In this document: piece after piece, positions 8,988-17,611 of the stretch
Layout: every line of letters starts with the position of its first letter
How positions within the stretch are numbered: position 1 is the first letter of the stretch
Source of the DNA: Chitinophaga sp. YR573
Lineage (GTDB): Bacteria > Bacteroidota > Bacteroidia > Chitinophagales > Chitinophagaceae
Reading direction: 5' to 3'
Length of the DNA: 64,000 nt
NCBI RefSeq assembly: GCF_900110995.1
Contig: NZ_FOJF01000001.1
Span: forward strand, 3,880,803 to 3,944,802
Position numbers and translations under genes: made by a program
The notes under the pieces: generated by a model
Database searches by the model: none
The model's input: the letters and a program-made list of their open reading frames with translations, nothing else
Told to the model about the DNA's origin: nothing

Positions 8988-10079
8988 GTGAAACAACTTG
9001 CTTTATGCACTATTGGTGCGCTTTTCTCATGGACAGTCTCTGCACAGCAGATGATATCAGGTACCCTTAAGGGTGCTGATGGTAAAACCTTGTTCCTGTA
9101 CAGTGATGAAGACAATAACCCAAAGGATTCAGCTGTCCTCAAAGACGGTAAATTCTCCTTTAATGTAACGACGGCTGCCACTCCGTCTATTCATGCCCTT
9201 ATCCTGCAGGGGAAGGATTATCCTTACCTGTTTGTACCAGCTAAAGAGCCGGTAAAGGTGGTGTTTAATGTGAGTGACTTCCCTGTAGCGGAATCTATAA
9301 AAGGTGGGGAAGAGAATGCTGCTATGCAGGCTTACCAGCAGGCTTTTCGTCCGCTGATACAGCGTGCACAGGGGTTGAACGCAGAAGCGGCCGGCATTGC
9401 TGAAGATGATGAAGCAGCTAAAACTGCTTTCAGGACGAAGGCTGGTGTTTTTAACCAGGATGTGTTAACTGCAGGTAAGAAGTTTATCAAAGAACATCCT
9501 AAGCAATTAGCCAGTATGTGGGTATTGCAGAATGAGCTGCGCAACCGCCTGGATCAGCAGGAGTTTGCACAGATCTATAATTCACTGGATAAATCGCTGA
9601 AAGACACCAAGTATGGTAATGCGGCAGCTAAATACCTGGCCAGTACGCAGGGGGAAGAGGCAGGAGCATCTGGTTTAGCGCCTGATTTTACACAGGAGGA
9701 TATGAACGGGGTAGCGGTGAAACTGTCTTCTTTCCGTGGTAAGTATGTACTGGTAGACTTCTGGGCCAGCTGGTGCGGTCCGTGTCGTGCAGAAAACCCG
9801 AATGTGGTAAAGGCTTTTGAACGTTATAAAGACAAGAACTTTACGATCCTGGGTGTTTCCCTTGATAATAATAAAGAACGCTGGGTAGGAGCGGTTAAAC
9901 AGGACGGGCTTTCCTGGACACATGTATCCGACCTGAAAGGGTGGAGCAACCAGGTAGCACAGCTGTACCGTGTTAATTCTATCCCTGCCAACTTTCTGAT
10001 AGATCCAAAGGGCCGGATTATCGGCCACAATTTACGTGGAGCGGCATTGGAAGCGAAACTGAAAGAGGTATTGAAGTAA
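8988..10079 (+). CDS. secreted thioredoxin-like protein (TlpA/DUF4369 type), copy 1
   Basis: A signal peptide (residues 1-19, ending VSA) is followed by a DUF4369-like beta-rich N-terminal domain and, from about residue 230, a thioredoxin fold of the TlpA/AhpC-TSA type. The redox motif is WCGPC with Cys263 and Cys266. It is predicted to act as a thiol-disulfide oxidoreductase in the periplasm. The chosen start is the GTG at 8988 because it gives a complete signal peptide. A paralogue of the same architecture follows at 10321. It lies 23 bases after hisIE but is functionally unrelated to histidine synthesis. Confidence 0.85.
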   Translation: MKQLALCTIGALFSWTVSAQQMISGTLKGADGKTLFLYSDEDNNPKDSAVLKDGKFSFNVTTAATPSIHALILQGKDYPYLFVPAKEPVKVVFNVSDFPVAESIKGGEENAAMQAYQQAFRPLIQRAQGLNAEAAGIAEDDEAAKTAFRTKAGVFNQDVLTAGKKFIKEHPKQLASMWVLQNELRNRLDQQEFAQIYNSLDKSLKDTKYGNAAAKYLASTQGEEAGASGLAPDFTQEDMNGVAVKLSSFRGKYVLVDFWASWCGPCRAENPNVVKAFERYKDKNFTILGVSLDNNKERWVGAVKQDGLSWTHVSDLKGWSNQVAQLYRVNSIPANFLIDPKGRIIGHNLRGAALEAKLKEVLK

Positions 10080-10105
10080 GGATTACATATTATTCTTTAT
10101 AATCC

Positions 10106-10137
10106 GGGGCTGACCAAGAGGTCAGCCCCTTTTTTTT
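10106..10137 (+). terminator. rho-independent terminator after thioredoxin copy 1
   Basis: A perfect 10-bp stem GGGGCTGACC / GGTCAGCCCC with an AAGA loop is followed by eight T residues. It lies 27 bases after the stop at 10079 and probably ends the whole trp-his-thioredoxin transcript. Confidence 0.9.
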
Positions 10138-10215
10138 GGGTGCAGGGCGAAGCCCTGCAAAATCTCTTTAATTTTTTGCGATGCTGCGAAACACCATCGC
10201 AAAAAAATTGCTCTT
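10138..10215 (+). repeat. dispersed double-hairpin element, copy R1
   Basis: Copy R1 starts in the T run of the terminator. Hairpin 1 (10142-10158) is GCAGGGC-GAA-GCCCTGC. Hairpin 2 (about 10172-10206) has arms TTTTTTGCGATGCTG and CACCATCGCAAAAAA with one mismatch. Related copies lie at 16247, 31089, 37391 and, as a remnant, 61802. Stem 2 carries C-G where other copies carry T-A, a paired change. Confidence 0.85.
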
Positions 10216-10320
10216 TGGTCAAATATCTCATTGGACCTGATTAGGTTGTTACACCGTTTATCACAATCAGTTTGACTTTCCTCTCCGGATGTGGGATTTT
10301 TGTAGTTTAAATTAGAGTCA

Positions 10321-11445
10321 ATGAAGTCAGTATTGATGATCGCGGCATTGTTCGGGCATGCGGTCTTGTTTGCGCAGGATAAGCCTTTTACAATAAAAGG
10401 GGCGGTGGAGCAGCTTCAAAAGCCGGCGAAAGTATATATATGTATGAAGAGCCACGGCTCTAATAAAGTTGATAGTGCGGAGGTGAAGGAAGGGAAATTT
10501 GTGCTGAATGGCACAGTAGATGAGCCAACTATGGCCTACCTGATGTTGAAGGTACAGGACCCTAACACGGAGAATACAGGCCCTAAGAAACGTGATTTGC
10601 TGGCTGTTTTTATAGAAAAAGGGACATTAACCGTTACTACACAGGATTCTATCAGTAAAGCAACCGTAACAGGTTCTGTTGCCAATGATGACTATATAAA
10701 GCTGAATGAACTTTTAAAGGATGTAACCAGTCAGTTAAATGAGTTGCAACAGCTGAATCGTCAGTTATACATGGCCAAGGATGAAGAGGGGATAAAGAAG
10801 CTGGAACCCCGCTTTGATGAGCTGGAAGCTGCTAAGAGTAAGATCATGGGGGATTATCTTAAAAATAACACAGGTTCTCCCATTGCTTTATTTGTATTAG
10901 GTCAGTATGCCGGTTATGATATCAATCCTGTTGAAATTGAACCTATTTATAACAAGCTCAGTAAGAGCCTTCGTAATACACCTACAGGAAAAGAATTTGC
11001 CAACTGGCTGACTGTTGCCTGGAAAACAGCGGTGGGTAAACCAGTGATGGATTTTATCCAGCCGGATGCTGAAGGTAAAAATATAAGCCTGACTTCTTTC
11101 AATGGTAAATATGTGCTGGTAGATTTCTGGGCCAGCTGGTGCGGGCCTTGTCGAGCAGAGAACCCGAACGTGATCAGGGCATATAGTAAGTTTAAAGATA
11201 AGGGGTTTGATGTTTTAGCTGTTTCTTTGGATGATAAAAAAGAGAAATGGCAGGCAGCTGTGCAGGCAGATAACCTCCCCTGGACCAACGTATCTGATCT
11301 CAAAGGCTGGAAAAATGCGGCGGCTGAATTGTATGGTATCCGGGCAATTCCTCAGAACCTGCTGGTAGATCCGCAGGGGATGATAATAGCCAGGAATTTA
11401 CGCGGAGATGCATTAGAGAAGAAGCTGGAAGAGATGATTAAATAA
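10321..11445 (+). CDS. secreted thioredoxin-like protein (TlpA/DUF4369 type), copy 2
   Basis: This 374-residue protein has the same plan as its neighbour at 8988: a signal peptide (about 1-18, ending LFA), a DUF4369-like domain, a helical linker, and a C-terminal thioredoxin fold with WCGPC (Cys274, Cys277). The active-site blocks of the two copies are nearly identical (DFWASWCGPCRAENPNV), while the N-terminal domains have diverged. It probably resolves or transfers disulfides on periplasmic partners that are not identifiable here. A terminator and a repeat separate the two copies, so they are likely transcribed independently. Confidence 0.85.
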   Translation: MKSVLMIAALFGHAVLFAQDKPFTIKGAVEQLQKPAKVYICMKSHGSNKVDSAEVKEGKFVLNGTVDEPTMAYLMLKVQDPNTENTGPKKRDLLAVFIEKGTLTVTTQDSISKATVTGSVANDDYIKLNELLKDVTSQLNELQQLNRQLYMAKDEEGIKKLEPRFDELEAAKSKIMGDYLKNNTGSPIALFVLGQYAGYDINPVEIEPIYNKLSKSLRNTPTGKEFANWLTVAWKTAVGKPVMDFIQPDAEGKNISLTSFNGKYVLVDFWASWCGPCRAENPNVIRAYSKFKDKGFDVLAVSLDDKKEKWQAAVQADNLPWTNVSDLKGWKNAAAELYGIRAIPQNLLVDPQGMIIARNLRGDALEKKLEEMIK

Positions 11446-11473
11446 CCCGACTCCTAACTACGTTTATATATAG

Positions 11474-11497
11474 AAGGCTCCGAAAGGGGCCTTTCTT
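11474..11497 (+). terminator. terminator hairpin after thioredoxin copy 2
   Basis: Stem AAGGCTCC / GGGGCCTT (one G-T pair) with a GAAA tetraloop, followed by TCTTC. The T run is short, so termination may be partial. Confidence 0.55.
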
Positions 11498-11622
11498 CAT
11501 CCATACCTCCTTCATGTCTCCTTCATGTCTGCGTCGTACCTCCTTCATGGTTTAAGCATGAACCCTATATGAATGATGCATGACCATGCATCCCCCCCTA
11601 TTTAATTGTTAAAATCCTAAAA

Positions 11623-11630
11623 TAAATTTG
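11623..11630 (+). promoter_or_regulatory. -7 element of the BlaI/BlaR1 operon
   Basis: TAAATTTG fits TAnnTTTG. The predicted transcription start would fall at or just before the first dyad operator (11637), which is what an auto-repressed promoter needs. Confidence 0.5.
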
Positions 11631-11636
11631 TTTTAC

Positions 11637-11670
11637 TACGAACTATTCGTAGATTTACGAAACAATCGTA
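11637..11670. promoter_or_regulatory. tandem BlaI/MecI-type operators
   Basis: Two dyads share the form TACGA-N5-TCGTA: 11637-11651 (spacer ACTAT) and 11656-11670 (spacer AACAA), 19 bases apart centre to centre and ending six bases before the start codon. Dyads of this kind upstream of a BlaI-type gene are the usual repressor targets (classical consensus TACA-TGTA), so the regulator at 11677 probably binds here. Confidence 0.75.
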
Positions 11671-11676
11671 ATTAAC

Positions 11677-12033
11677 ATGGAAAAGCTTACACAGCAGGAA
11701 GAGATAGCAATGCTGGCGGTATGGAAAACCGGGTCTGGTTTTGTGAAAGATTTTCTGGAAGCACATACAGCTCCGCAACCGCCTTATACAACGCTGGCTT
11801 CAACCATCAAGAATCTGGAAAAGAAAGGATATCTGCAAAGCCGTAAAATGGGCAATGTATATGAGTATACACCTATCATAGCGGAAAATGAGTACAAGCA
11901 GAAATTCATGAACGGATTTGTAAAAGATTATTTCGACGATTCCTATAAAAGTCTGGTGACTTTCTTCGCAAAGGAGAAGAAGATCACACCGGATGAATTA
12001 AAGGAAATATTAAAGATGATCGAAAAAAACTGA
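11677..12033 (+). CDS. BlaI/MecI/CopY-type transcriptional repressor
   Basis: This 118-residue protein has the winged-helix BlaI/MecI fold: LTQQEEIAMLAVWKTG at the start, PYTTLASTIKNLEKKGYL as recognition helix and wing, and a C-terminal helical dimerisation region. Such repressors are released when a membrane M56 peptidase is activated. Here the M56 partner follows after seven bases. Two matching dyads overlap its own promoter region, indicating autoregulation. No beta-lactamase is nearby, so the controlled stress is unknown; in Bacteroidota these pairs occur with many different outputs. Confidence 0.88.
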   Translation: MEKLTQQEEIAMLAVWKTGSGFVKDFLEAHTAPQPPYTTLASTIKNLEKKGYLQSRKMGNVYEYTPIIAENEYKQKFMNGFVKDYFDDSYKSLVTFFAKEKKITPDELKEILKMIEKN

Positions 12034-12040
12034 TAGCCTT

Positions 12041-13696
12041 ATGCTTATCTATCTGTTAAAAGCCAACATCGCGCTTACCTTATTTTACCTGGCATACCGT
12101 TTTGGATTACGTAGACTGACATTCTACATTCTCAACCGTTTTTTCCTGCTGGCAGGGATCGTGTTTTCAGCGGTATTCCCGCTTATTATGATCAGTGAAA
12201 AGAAGCCAGTAAATAATGTTGCGCTGACCTACGTACCAGACCTTACAACCTTGAATGCGCGTCCGTCCACACCACTGATAAATATAGTGCTGTTGTATAT
12301 TTTCTGGACGGGTGTTGTGGTAATGGGAATACGTTTGATCATACAATTATTATCTCTCTGGAAACTGCACAGAAGCACTGTCAGAGAAGGAGATATAAGA
12401 GTATCTGCAAAAAAGATCACACCTTTTTCTTTCATCAATAATATCTATATAAATCCTTCCCTGCATACGCCTGTGGAGTTACTCGCTATAGTACGTCATG
12501 AGAAAGTGCATGTAAAACAATGGCATACACTGGACGTGATGCTGGGAGAATTAAACAAGATCTTTTACTGGTTTAATCCCGGTGCCTGGTTAATGAGTAC
12601 AGCCATCCGTGAAAACCTGGAATTCATTACCGACAGGTGTATCCTGCAACAGGGAATGGATGCAAAAACATATCAATACAGTCTTATAAAAGTAAGTGGG
12701 ATCCCATATGCGACGGCCATCGCAAATAATTTCAATTTCTCACATTTAAAAAATCGGATCATGATGATGAACAAAAAGAAATCATCTCAGTATCATTTGC
12801 TGCGTTATTTAGTATTGGGTAGCCTGGTAGGTATTGCATTGCTTTCACTGAATATCAGCAGGGCGGGTAATAAAAGTAAATCAACAACTGATACAACAGG
12901 CGTTAATCCTACAGATGAACTGGTTCTCACAGCGGATACTATTACTGTTCTCTCTAGGGACACTCTCAAAAAGGACACTGTTTATTTTATGTCTGCAAAA
13001 AGTTCTGTAAGACATTCTGTAATATTTTCTGACAGATTAGCCAATGCAGATACAACTCATCCTTCATCTAAGAAGAAAGGAAAGAACGTTGTTCCTCCTG
13101 TGCCGCCAGTTCCACCACCGCCACCACCAGCTCCGGTACCATCAGTACCGCCAGTAGCTCCGGTTCCGCCACCACCACCAGCGCCGGGAGTAAGAACAAT
13201 TACTATAGTTCCTGATCCGGCCGGAACGCCATCTCCACAGCCAGAAACAATAACTGTAACAGGTTATCGTACAGCGGCCATCAGCGCATCTCCTGGCCCG
13301 GGTACTCCGGTATATTATGTGAATGGTGTATCAGTTGGGTATAATAACCCGGGTATTAAGAGTGAGGATATTCGGACGGTCACTGTATTGAACGGTCCGG
13401 ATGCTGCACCATATGGAGAGGAAGGTAAACACGGTATGGTTTTTATCGATACCAAAGAATCCATGACTAATAATCAGGTGCGTAAGATCAATGTGGGTAC
13501 CAATAGCGTTATAGTTCCTAACGGTAATCCGTTATATGTTGTTGATGGAAAAATTATCAGCGATAATAAAGAGCTTAAAAAATATTCTGCCAACGAGATA
13601 GAATCTATGTCTGTTCTGAAAGATGATGCAGCCACCAGCAAATATGGTAAGGACGGCGCCAATGGCGTTATAGAAATAAAACTCAAATCAAAATAA
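12041..13696 (+). CDS. BlaR1-like M56 membrane metallopeptidase with plug-like C-terminal repeats
   Basis: The N-terminal 270 residues carry several membrane segments and the zinc site HEKVH (His153, Glu154, His157), typical of BlaR1/MecR1 M56 peptidases. After a fourth membrane segment near 260-275, the exported part contains a proline-rich stretch (about 350-385) and then two copies of a short domain resembling the TonB-receptor plug (YYVNGVSVG...IRTVTVLNGPDA and LYVVDGKIIS...IESMSVLKDDAA). Classical BlaR1 has a penicillin-binding sensor there; none is present. It is co-transcribed with the BlaI-type repressor and probably senses an envelope signal. Confidence 0.85.
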   Translation: MLIYLLKANIALTLFYLAYRFGLRRLTFYILNRFFLLAGIVFSAVFPLIMISEKKPVNNVALTYVPDLTTLNARPSTPLINIVLLYIFWTGVVVMGIRLIIQLLSLWKLHRSTVREGDIRVSAKKITPFSFINNIYINPSLHTPVELLAIVRHEKVHVKQWHTLDVMLGELNKIFYWFNPGAWLMSTAIRENLEFITDRCILQQGMDAKTYQYSLIKVSGIPYATAIANNFNFSHLKNRIMMMNKKKSSQYHLLRYLVLGSLVGIALLSLNISRAGNKSKSTTDTTGVNPTDELVLTADTITVLSRDTLKKDTVYFMSAKSSVRHSVIFSDRLANADTTHPSSKKKGKNVVPPVPPVPPPPPPAPVPSVPPVAPVPPPPPAPGVRTITIVPDPAGTPSPQPETITVTGYRTAAISASPGPGTPVYYVNGVSVGYNNPGIKSEDIRTVTVLNGPDAAPYGEEGKHGMVFIDTKESMTNNQVRKINVGTNSVIVPNGNPLYVVDGKIISDNKELKKYSANEIESMSVLKDDAATSKYGKDGANGVIEIKLKSK

Positions 13697-13704
13697 CCTG
13701 ATAT

Positions 13705-13735
13705 AAAAAATCCCGGGGTATTCCCCGGGATTTTT
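13705..13735. terminator. bidirectional terminator between convergent genes
   Basis: Stem AAAAAATCCCGGGG / CCCCGGGATTTTT with loop TATT lies between the stop at 13696 and the stop of the minus-strand gene at 13734. The A run and T run on either side make it usable in both directions. Confidence 0.9.
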
Positions 13736-14771
13736 ATTTAATACTTTTTACACAACGGAATCCTAAATTCTGCAATCCTGATTCTGCTGTTGTTTTCATC
13801 CTTGCCGTTACACGATATCCCGAACAATATTCATCCGTACACATATAAGACCCTCCCCTGATCACTCTTTTAGGAGAGGCGGGATCTTCAGGGTCATAAC
13901 CTGTTTCAGGTCCCCGTGGATTATGTGCATCTACAGACTGCTTATAGTAAGTATTGTTGTACAGGTCTTCGCACCATTCCCATACATTGCCGGACATATC
14001 ATACAGTCCGTATCCGTTAGGTGCAAAAGACTTTACAGGGGCAGCGCCCGGGAAGCCATCTGTTTTAGTATTCTGATAAGGGAAATGCCCGTTCCAGGTA
14101 TTGGCTTTAACCTTACCCGTAGTAAGGGCTTCATTTCCCCAGGGGAAAAGCTGGTCTTTTAATCCGCCACGGGCAGCATATTCCCATTCCGCTTCAGTAG
14201 GCAGGCGTTTACCGGCCCATTTGGCATATGCCTGTGCATCCAGCCAGGAGATATGCACTACAGGATATTGTGATTTACCTTTCAGATCACTTCCCGGCCC
14301 GTCAGGATGACGCCAGTTGGCTCCCTGTACAAAGGACCACCACTGAGATACATCATCCAGTGGAACAGCATGATCAGGAGGTGTGAATACTAATGATCCG
14401 GGTAGTAACATGCTGCTGTCGGGTTCCGGAGAACCAGCCGGCAATTGCTGCATCAGCTCTTCTTTGGTGACAGGCTTTTCTGCCAGCGTAACATAACCCG
14501 TAGAGGCTGTAAAGGCAGCAAATTCTGCGTTAGTCACCTCATGTTCATCCATCTGAAAACTGTCTATTGTAACGGTATGCCTGGGCTGTTCATCAGCACG
14601 GGCTTCTGCATCGTTTGCACCCATGGTGAAAGTACCGCCTGGTATAATTACCATGCGACTAAGGGCATCTGCGTGATGCAGAGAATCTGAGGAGACAACA
14701 GTCGTTTGTTTGCCCTTTTGCTGGCATGCTCCCAATAATAAAGCCAATAAGGCAATTAATATCTTATTCAT
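13734..14771 (-). CDS. formylglycine-generating enzyme family lipoprotein
   Basis: A lipobox (LLLGAC, Cys16) is followed by a complete FGE-sulfatase/SUMF1 domain: MVIIPGGTFTMGAND, DEHEVTNAEFAAF, RLPTEAEWEYAARGG, GNVWEWCEDLYN and RVIRGGSYMC. Both catalytic cysteines of true FGE are present as Cys311 and Cys316 in MCTDEYCSGYR, so this is a plausible activator of sulfatases (Cys/Ser to formylglycine), not merely a SUMF1-like protein. It is predicted to be anchored outside the inner membrane. No FGly-type sulfatase is in the window; the client must be elsewhere. Confidence 0.85.
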   Translation of the reverse strand: MNKILIALLALLLGACQQKGKQTTVVSSDSLHHADALSRMVIIPGGTFTMGANDAEARADEQPRHTVTIDSFQMDEHEVTNAEFAAFTASTGYVTLAEKPVTKEELMQQLPAGSPEPDSSMLLPGSLVFTPPDHAVPLDDVSQWWSFVQGANWRHPDGPGSDLKGKSQYPVVHISWLDAQAYAKWAGKRLPTEAEWEYAARGGLKDQLFPWGNEALTTGKVKANTWNGHFPYQNTKTDGFPGAAPVKSFAPNGYGLYDMSGNVWEWCEDLYNNTYYKQSVDAHNPRGPETGYDPEDPASPKRVIRGGSYMCTDEYCSGYRVTARMKTTAESGLQNLGFRCVKSIK

Positions 14772-14902
14772 ACACTCATCTTATTAAACTGGTGGGAATT
14801 ACAGGCAAACAGGTCAACAAGTTCGGAATTATTCCCAATTCTTAACAGGAAAATAATTAGCTATGCAAATAAAGTATTGTAAACTGCACCCTGGATTTGT
14901 AT

Positions 14903-16246
14903 ATGGAACAATTCACAAAACAAGATTTTGGAGCTGATTTCTTATGGGGAGTTACCATTTCAGCCTTTCAGAACGAAGGCGCTTTCGAGCATGATGGTAA
15001 AGGGAGTTCTATATGGGATGTTTTCACCGCCCGTAAAGGCAAAGTGAAAGATGGCACCCATGCCCGTGTAGCCACGGATTTCTATAACCGTTACTATGAC
15101 GACCTGCTGTTAACCAAACAAATGGGTTTCAAAGTATTCCGCTTCTCCATCGCCTGGGCCCGCATAATTCCAAAAGGTACCGGCGAAGTAAATCCTGCCG
15201 GCATCGCCTTTTATCATCGGGTGATAGATGCCTGCCTGGAACTGGGATTACAACCTTATGTCACACTCTACCACTGGGACCTGCCGCATGCTATAGAAAT
15301 AAAGGGAGGCTGGACTCATCGTGGTGTGATATTCGCCTTTGAAGAATATGTGCGCATCTGTATGCGGGAATACGGGCAGAAAGTAAAACACTGGATCGTG
15401 ATGAATGAACCCTTTGGATTTACTTCCCTGGGTTATATGCTGGGTGTACATGCACCCGGCAAATTTGGATTGTCTTATTTCTTCCCGGCAGTACATCATA
15501 CATTGCTTGCACAGGCATCCGCCGCCAAGGTGATCCGCCAGGAAGTGGAAGGCGCTGTGATAGGTACCGCATTATCCTGCTCTCATATCATTCCTTATAC
15601 ACAAAACGAAGGGGATATAAAGGCCGCTAAAAAGGCTGACGCGCTGTTTAACCGCCTCTTCCTTGAGCCCGTACTGGGGTTAGGCTACCCAGTTGCCGAT
15701 TTTCCGCTACTGGGCAAAATAGAGCGCCGTTATGGCCTCTGGCGTGATTGGGACCAACTGGCTTTTGACTTCGACTTTATTGGTGTGCAGAATTATTTCC
15801 CACTGGTAATGAAAAGCAATTATTTCATGCCAATAGTCGGTGTTTCTGAAGTAAAGGCAAGGGCCCGTAAAGTACCGGTTACTGCATTGGGCTGGGAGAT
15901 AAGTGGTACAGGAATGTACAATATACTGAAACAGTTTGCGGCTTATGAAGGCGTAAAAAGACTGATTGTTACAGAGAATGGTGCAGCTTTTAATGATGTA
16001 CTCACAGATGGACGGGTACATGATACAGATCGTGTTAAATACTTTGAAGAATACCTGGGAGCAATATTGAAGGCGAAGCGGGAAGGGGTGAAGGTAGATG
16101 GATTTTTTGCGTGGACGCTGACTGATAACTTTGAATGGGCGGAAGGATACAGGGCTCGTTTTGGCTTAGTGCATGTAGATATGGAAACGCAGCACAGGAC
16201 GATGAAAGACTCCGGACTATGGTTTGAGAAATTATTACAGGAATAA
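14903..16246 (+). CDS. glycoside hydrolase family 1 beta-glucosidase
   Basis: The 447-residue protein has the GH1 barrel: FLWGVTISAFQNEGAF at the N-terminus, the acid/base Glu169 in VMNEPFGF, the nucleophile Glu358 in IVTENGAAF, and FAWTLTDNFEWAEGY near the end. No signal peptide is seen, so it is cytoplasmic and likely hydrolyses beta-glucosides or related disaccharides taken up by the cell. ATG 14903 is preferred over the TTG six bases upstream. It is transcribed alone and is followed by repeat copy R2. Confidence 0.93.
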   Translation: MEQFTKQDFGADFLWGVTISAFQNEGAFEHDGKGSSIWDVFTARKGKVKDGTHARVATDFYNRYYDDLLLTKQMGFKVFRFSIAWARIIPKGTGEVNPAGIAFYHRVIDACLELGLQPYVTLYHWDLPHAIEIKGGWTHRGVIFAFEEYVRICMREYGQKVKHWIVMNEPFGFTSLGYMLGVHAPGKFGLSYFFPAVHHTLLAQASAAKVIRQEVEGAVIGTALSCSHIIPYTQNEGDIKAAKKADALFNRLFLEPVLGLGYPVADFPLLGKIERRYGLWRDWDQLAFDFDFIGVQNYFPLVMKSNYFMPIVGVSEVKARARKVPVTALGWEISGTGMYNILKQFAAYEGVKRLIVTENGAAFNDVLTDGRVHDTDRVKYFEEYLGAILKAKREGVKVDGFFAWTLTDNFEWAEGYRARFGLVHVDMETQHRTMKDSGLWFEKLLQE

Positions 16247-16344
16247 CCGTTTAATTTTTGGGTACAGGGCGAAACCCTGCAAAACCTTTTTATTTTTTTA
16301 GTGATGGTGCATTCGCACCATCACTAAAAAAATACGCTTTAATA
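16247..16344 (+). repeat. dispersed double-hairpin element, copy R2
   Basis: R2 lies between the stop of the GH1 gene and the stop of the convergent gene at 16345. Hairpin 1 is CAGGG-CGAAA-CCCTG (16265-16279). Hairpin 2 is a perfect 18-bp stem, 16293-16310 with 16315-16332, containing GTGATGGTGC and an ATTC loop. The GAA loop of other copies is changed here, but the stem is intact. Confidence 0.88.
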
Positions 16345-17589
16345 TTATTCATACGTTCTGCGTATAAACCAGATATCTCTTAACGAGAAGTGGAATACAC
16401 CATTAACATAAGTTTCTTTGATTAATCCTCCGCTGGTAGTACCACGTTGTCCTACCTCAACACCTACATAATAACGAAGTGCCCCGCTGCGGCTTGGGAT
16501 AGAGATACCCGCTGTTCCTGCCACATCCCTGATCTGGTTATTTTTCACTACCAGGTTGGAATTGTAATAGGAGAAGCCAGCCTGTGCGATGATACCTTCT
16601 ACCTGCTGGTTGTAGTAAGTACGTTTGAAGCTATACTCTATACCGGTTGAATAACGGTCGGAGTTAACGAGGTTGTAGTTAGTGGTTTTATTACCTGCTG
16701 AACCCCATTTCTCTGTACGGTAATCAGCTAACCAGGTGAGGGTCCCGTTACTCAGGGAGAAACCTCCACCGATCTGCTCAGGTAATTTGATCTTGGTCCT
16801 TGCAAGGTCGTTATCAGTAAATAACACGGTAGAACTACTGTTCAGGATATACAGTTTGTTCTGGTAGTTCATGTTGGTTTTAAAGCGATAAGTACCGCCT
16901 AAACCTAACAGCCATTTCTTGCCGATCTTACCGCTATACTGAACACCTGTAGTGAAGTTCATGTTAAAGGCGTAACGTTCTGTCCTGGTAGACACAGTAT
17001 CTCCACCTACGTTTGAGGTAGTGTTGATAGGGCCGAACAGGAAGTTACTGGATACACCTACGGAAAAGTTCTTCGTTAATTTTACTGCATTGGAGATATA
17101 TGCTTTGTTGATACCACCGGTACCTTCTGTGGTGGTAACAAGTGGAGATGTATCTATGTATGTAGTAGAAAGAAGTTTATAGTCAACGGTACTGTAAGGA
17201 GTAAAGCCTGCGCTGATACCCCAGCGGTTGTTGGCTTTGAAGCCTAATGCCAGTCTTTTAATGATCACGTCTCCGGCAGTCTGGTTCAGGGAACCTGCAT
17301 CTTTATAAGTAATGGATTGTGCCCGCAGGGACACATCGAACATAAAATGCTGTCTGGGTATAGCTGAGTATGAGGCAGGGTTCAGCTCGTTCAGGAAAAA
17401 GTCTGAACGGCGGGCAATACCTGTGCTACCCACACCAAAGTTACGGCTGTAATCATGTTGTTCCACGTCGCCAATACCATAAGCAGAGTAAAGGGAGTTG
17501 ATCCCTTTTTGTGCCACAGCATCTTTCCCTGATAATAATATCAGGCCGCCTACGCATAAGCCAGTTGTATATTGTTTTATTCGCTTCAT
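16345..17589 (-). CDS. predicted outer-membrane beta-barrel protein
   Basis: A signal peptide (about residues 1-26, ending AVAQ) precedes 390 residues of alternating hydrophobic/polar strands ending in an aromatic-rich segment. The mature start GINSLYSAYGIGDVEQ and the repeated NNRWGISAGFTPYST and KWLLGLGGTYRFK segments suggest an outer-membrane barrel distantly like FadL/PorV-type proteins. The family could not be named. ATG 17589 is chosen because it gives the signal peptide. It lies 22 bases downstream of the DUF4270 lipoprotein and is likely in its operon. Confidence 0.65.
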   Translation of the reverse strand: MKRIKQYTTGLCVGGLILLSGKDAVAQKGINSLYSAYGIGDVEQHDYSRNFGVGSTGIARRSDFFLNELNPASYSAIPRQHFMFDVSLRAQSITYKDAGSLNQTAGDVIIKRLALGFKANNRWGISAGFTPYSTVDYKLLSTTYIDTSPLVTTTEGTGGINKAYISNAVKLTKNFSVGVSSNFLFGPINTTSNVGGDTVSTRTERYAFNMNFTTGVQYSGKIGKKWLLGLGGTYRFKTNMNYQNKLYILNSSSTVLFTDNDLARTKIKLPEQIGGGFSLSNGTLTWLADYRTEKWGSAGNKTTNYNLVNSDRYSTGIEYSFKRTYYNQQVEGIIAQAGFSYYNSNLVVKNNQIRDVAGTAGISIPSRSGALRYYVGVEVGQRGTTSGGLIKETYVNGVFHFSLRDIWFIRRTYE

Positions 17590-17611
17590 GTAATCTGGAA
17601 CTTGATGGCAA

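Larger units (their letters stand above)
11446..11676. other. intergenic region with terminator, short repeats and a palindrome
   Basis: After the stop at 11445 there is a terminator-like hairpin, then three copies of TCCTTCATG between about 11509 and 11549, then a perfect 8-bp-arm palindrome GATGCATG-AC-CATGCATC at 11575-11592. The last 55 bases are the BlaI-type promoter and operators. No gene is visible. Confidence 0.6.

Noticed and set aside
11504..11550. Three TCCTTCATG copies as a CRISPR-like or satellite array
   Set aside because: The units are only nine bases, spacing is irregular and no spacers of constant length exist.
13087..13190. Proline-rich repeat as a DNA-level tandem repeat element
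   Set aside because: The CCA/CCG/CCT codon run is explained by the proline-rich linker of the M56 protein.
16293..16332. Hairpin 2 of the dispersed element as a rho-independent terminator
   Set aside because: The stem is preceded by T and followed by A on both strands, the reverse of a terminator; the tracts simply extend the stem.
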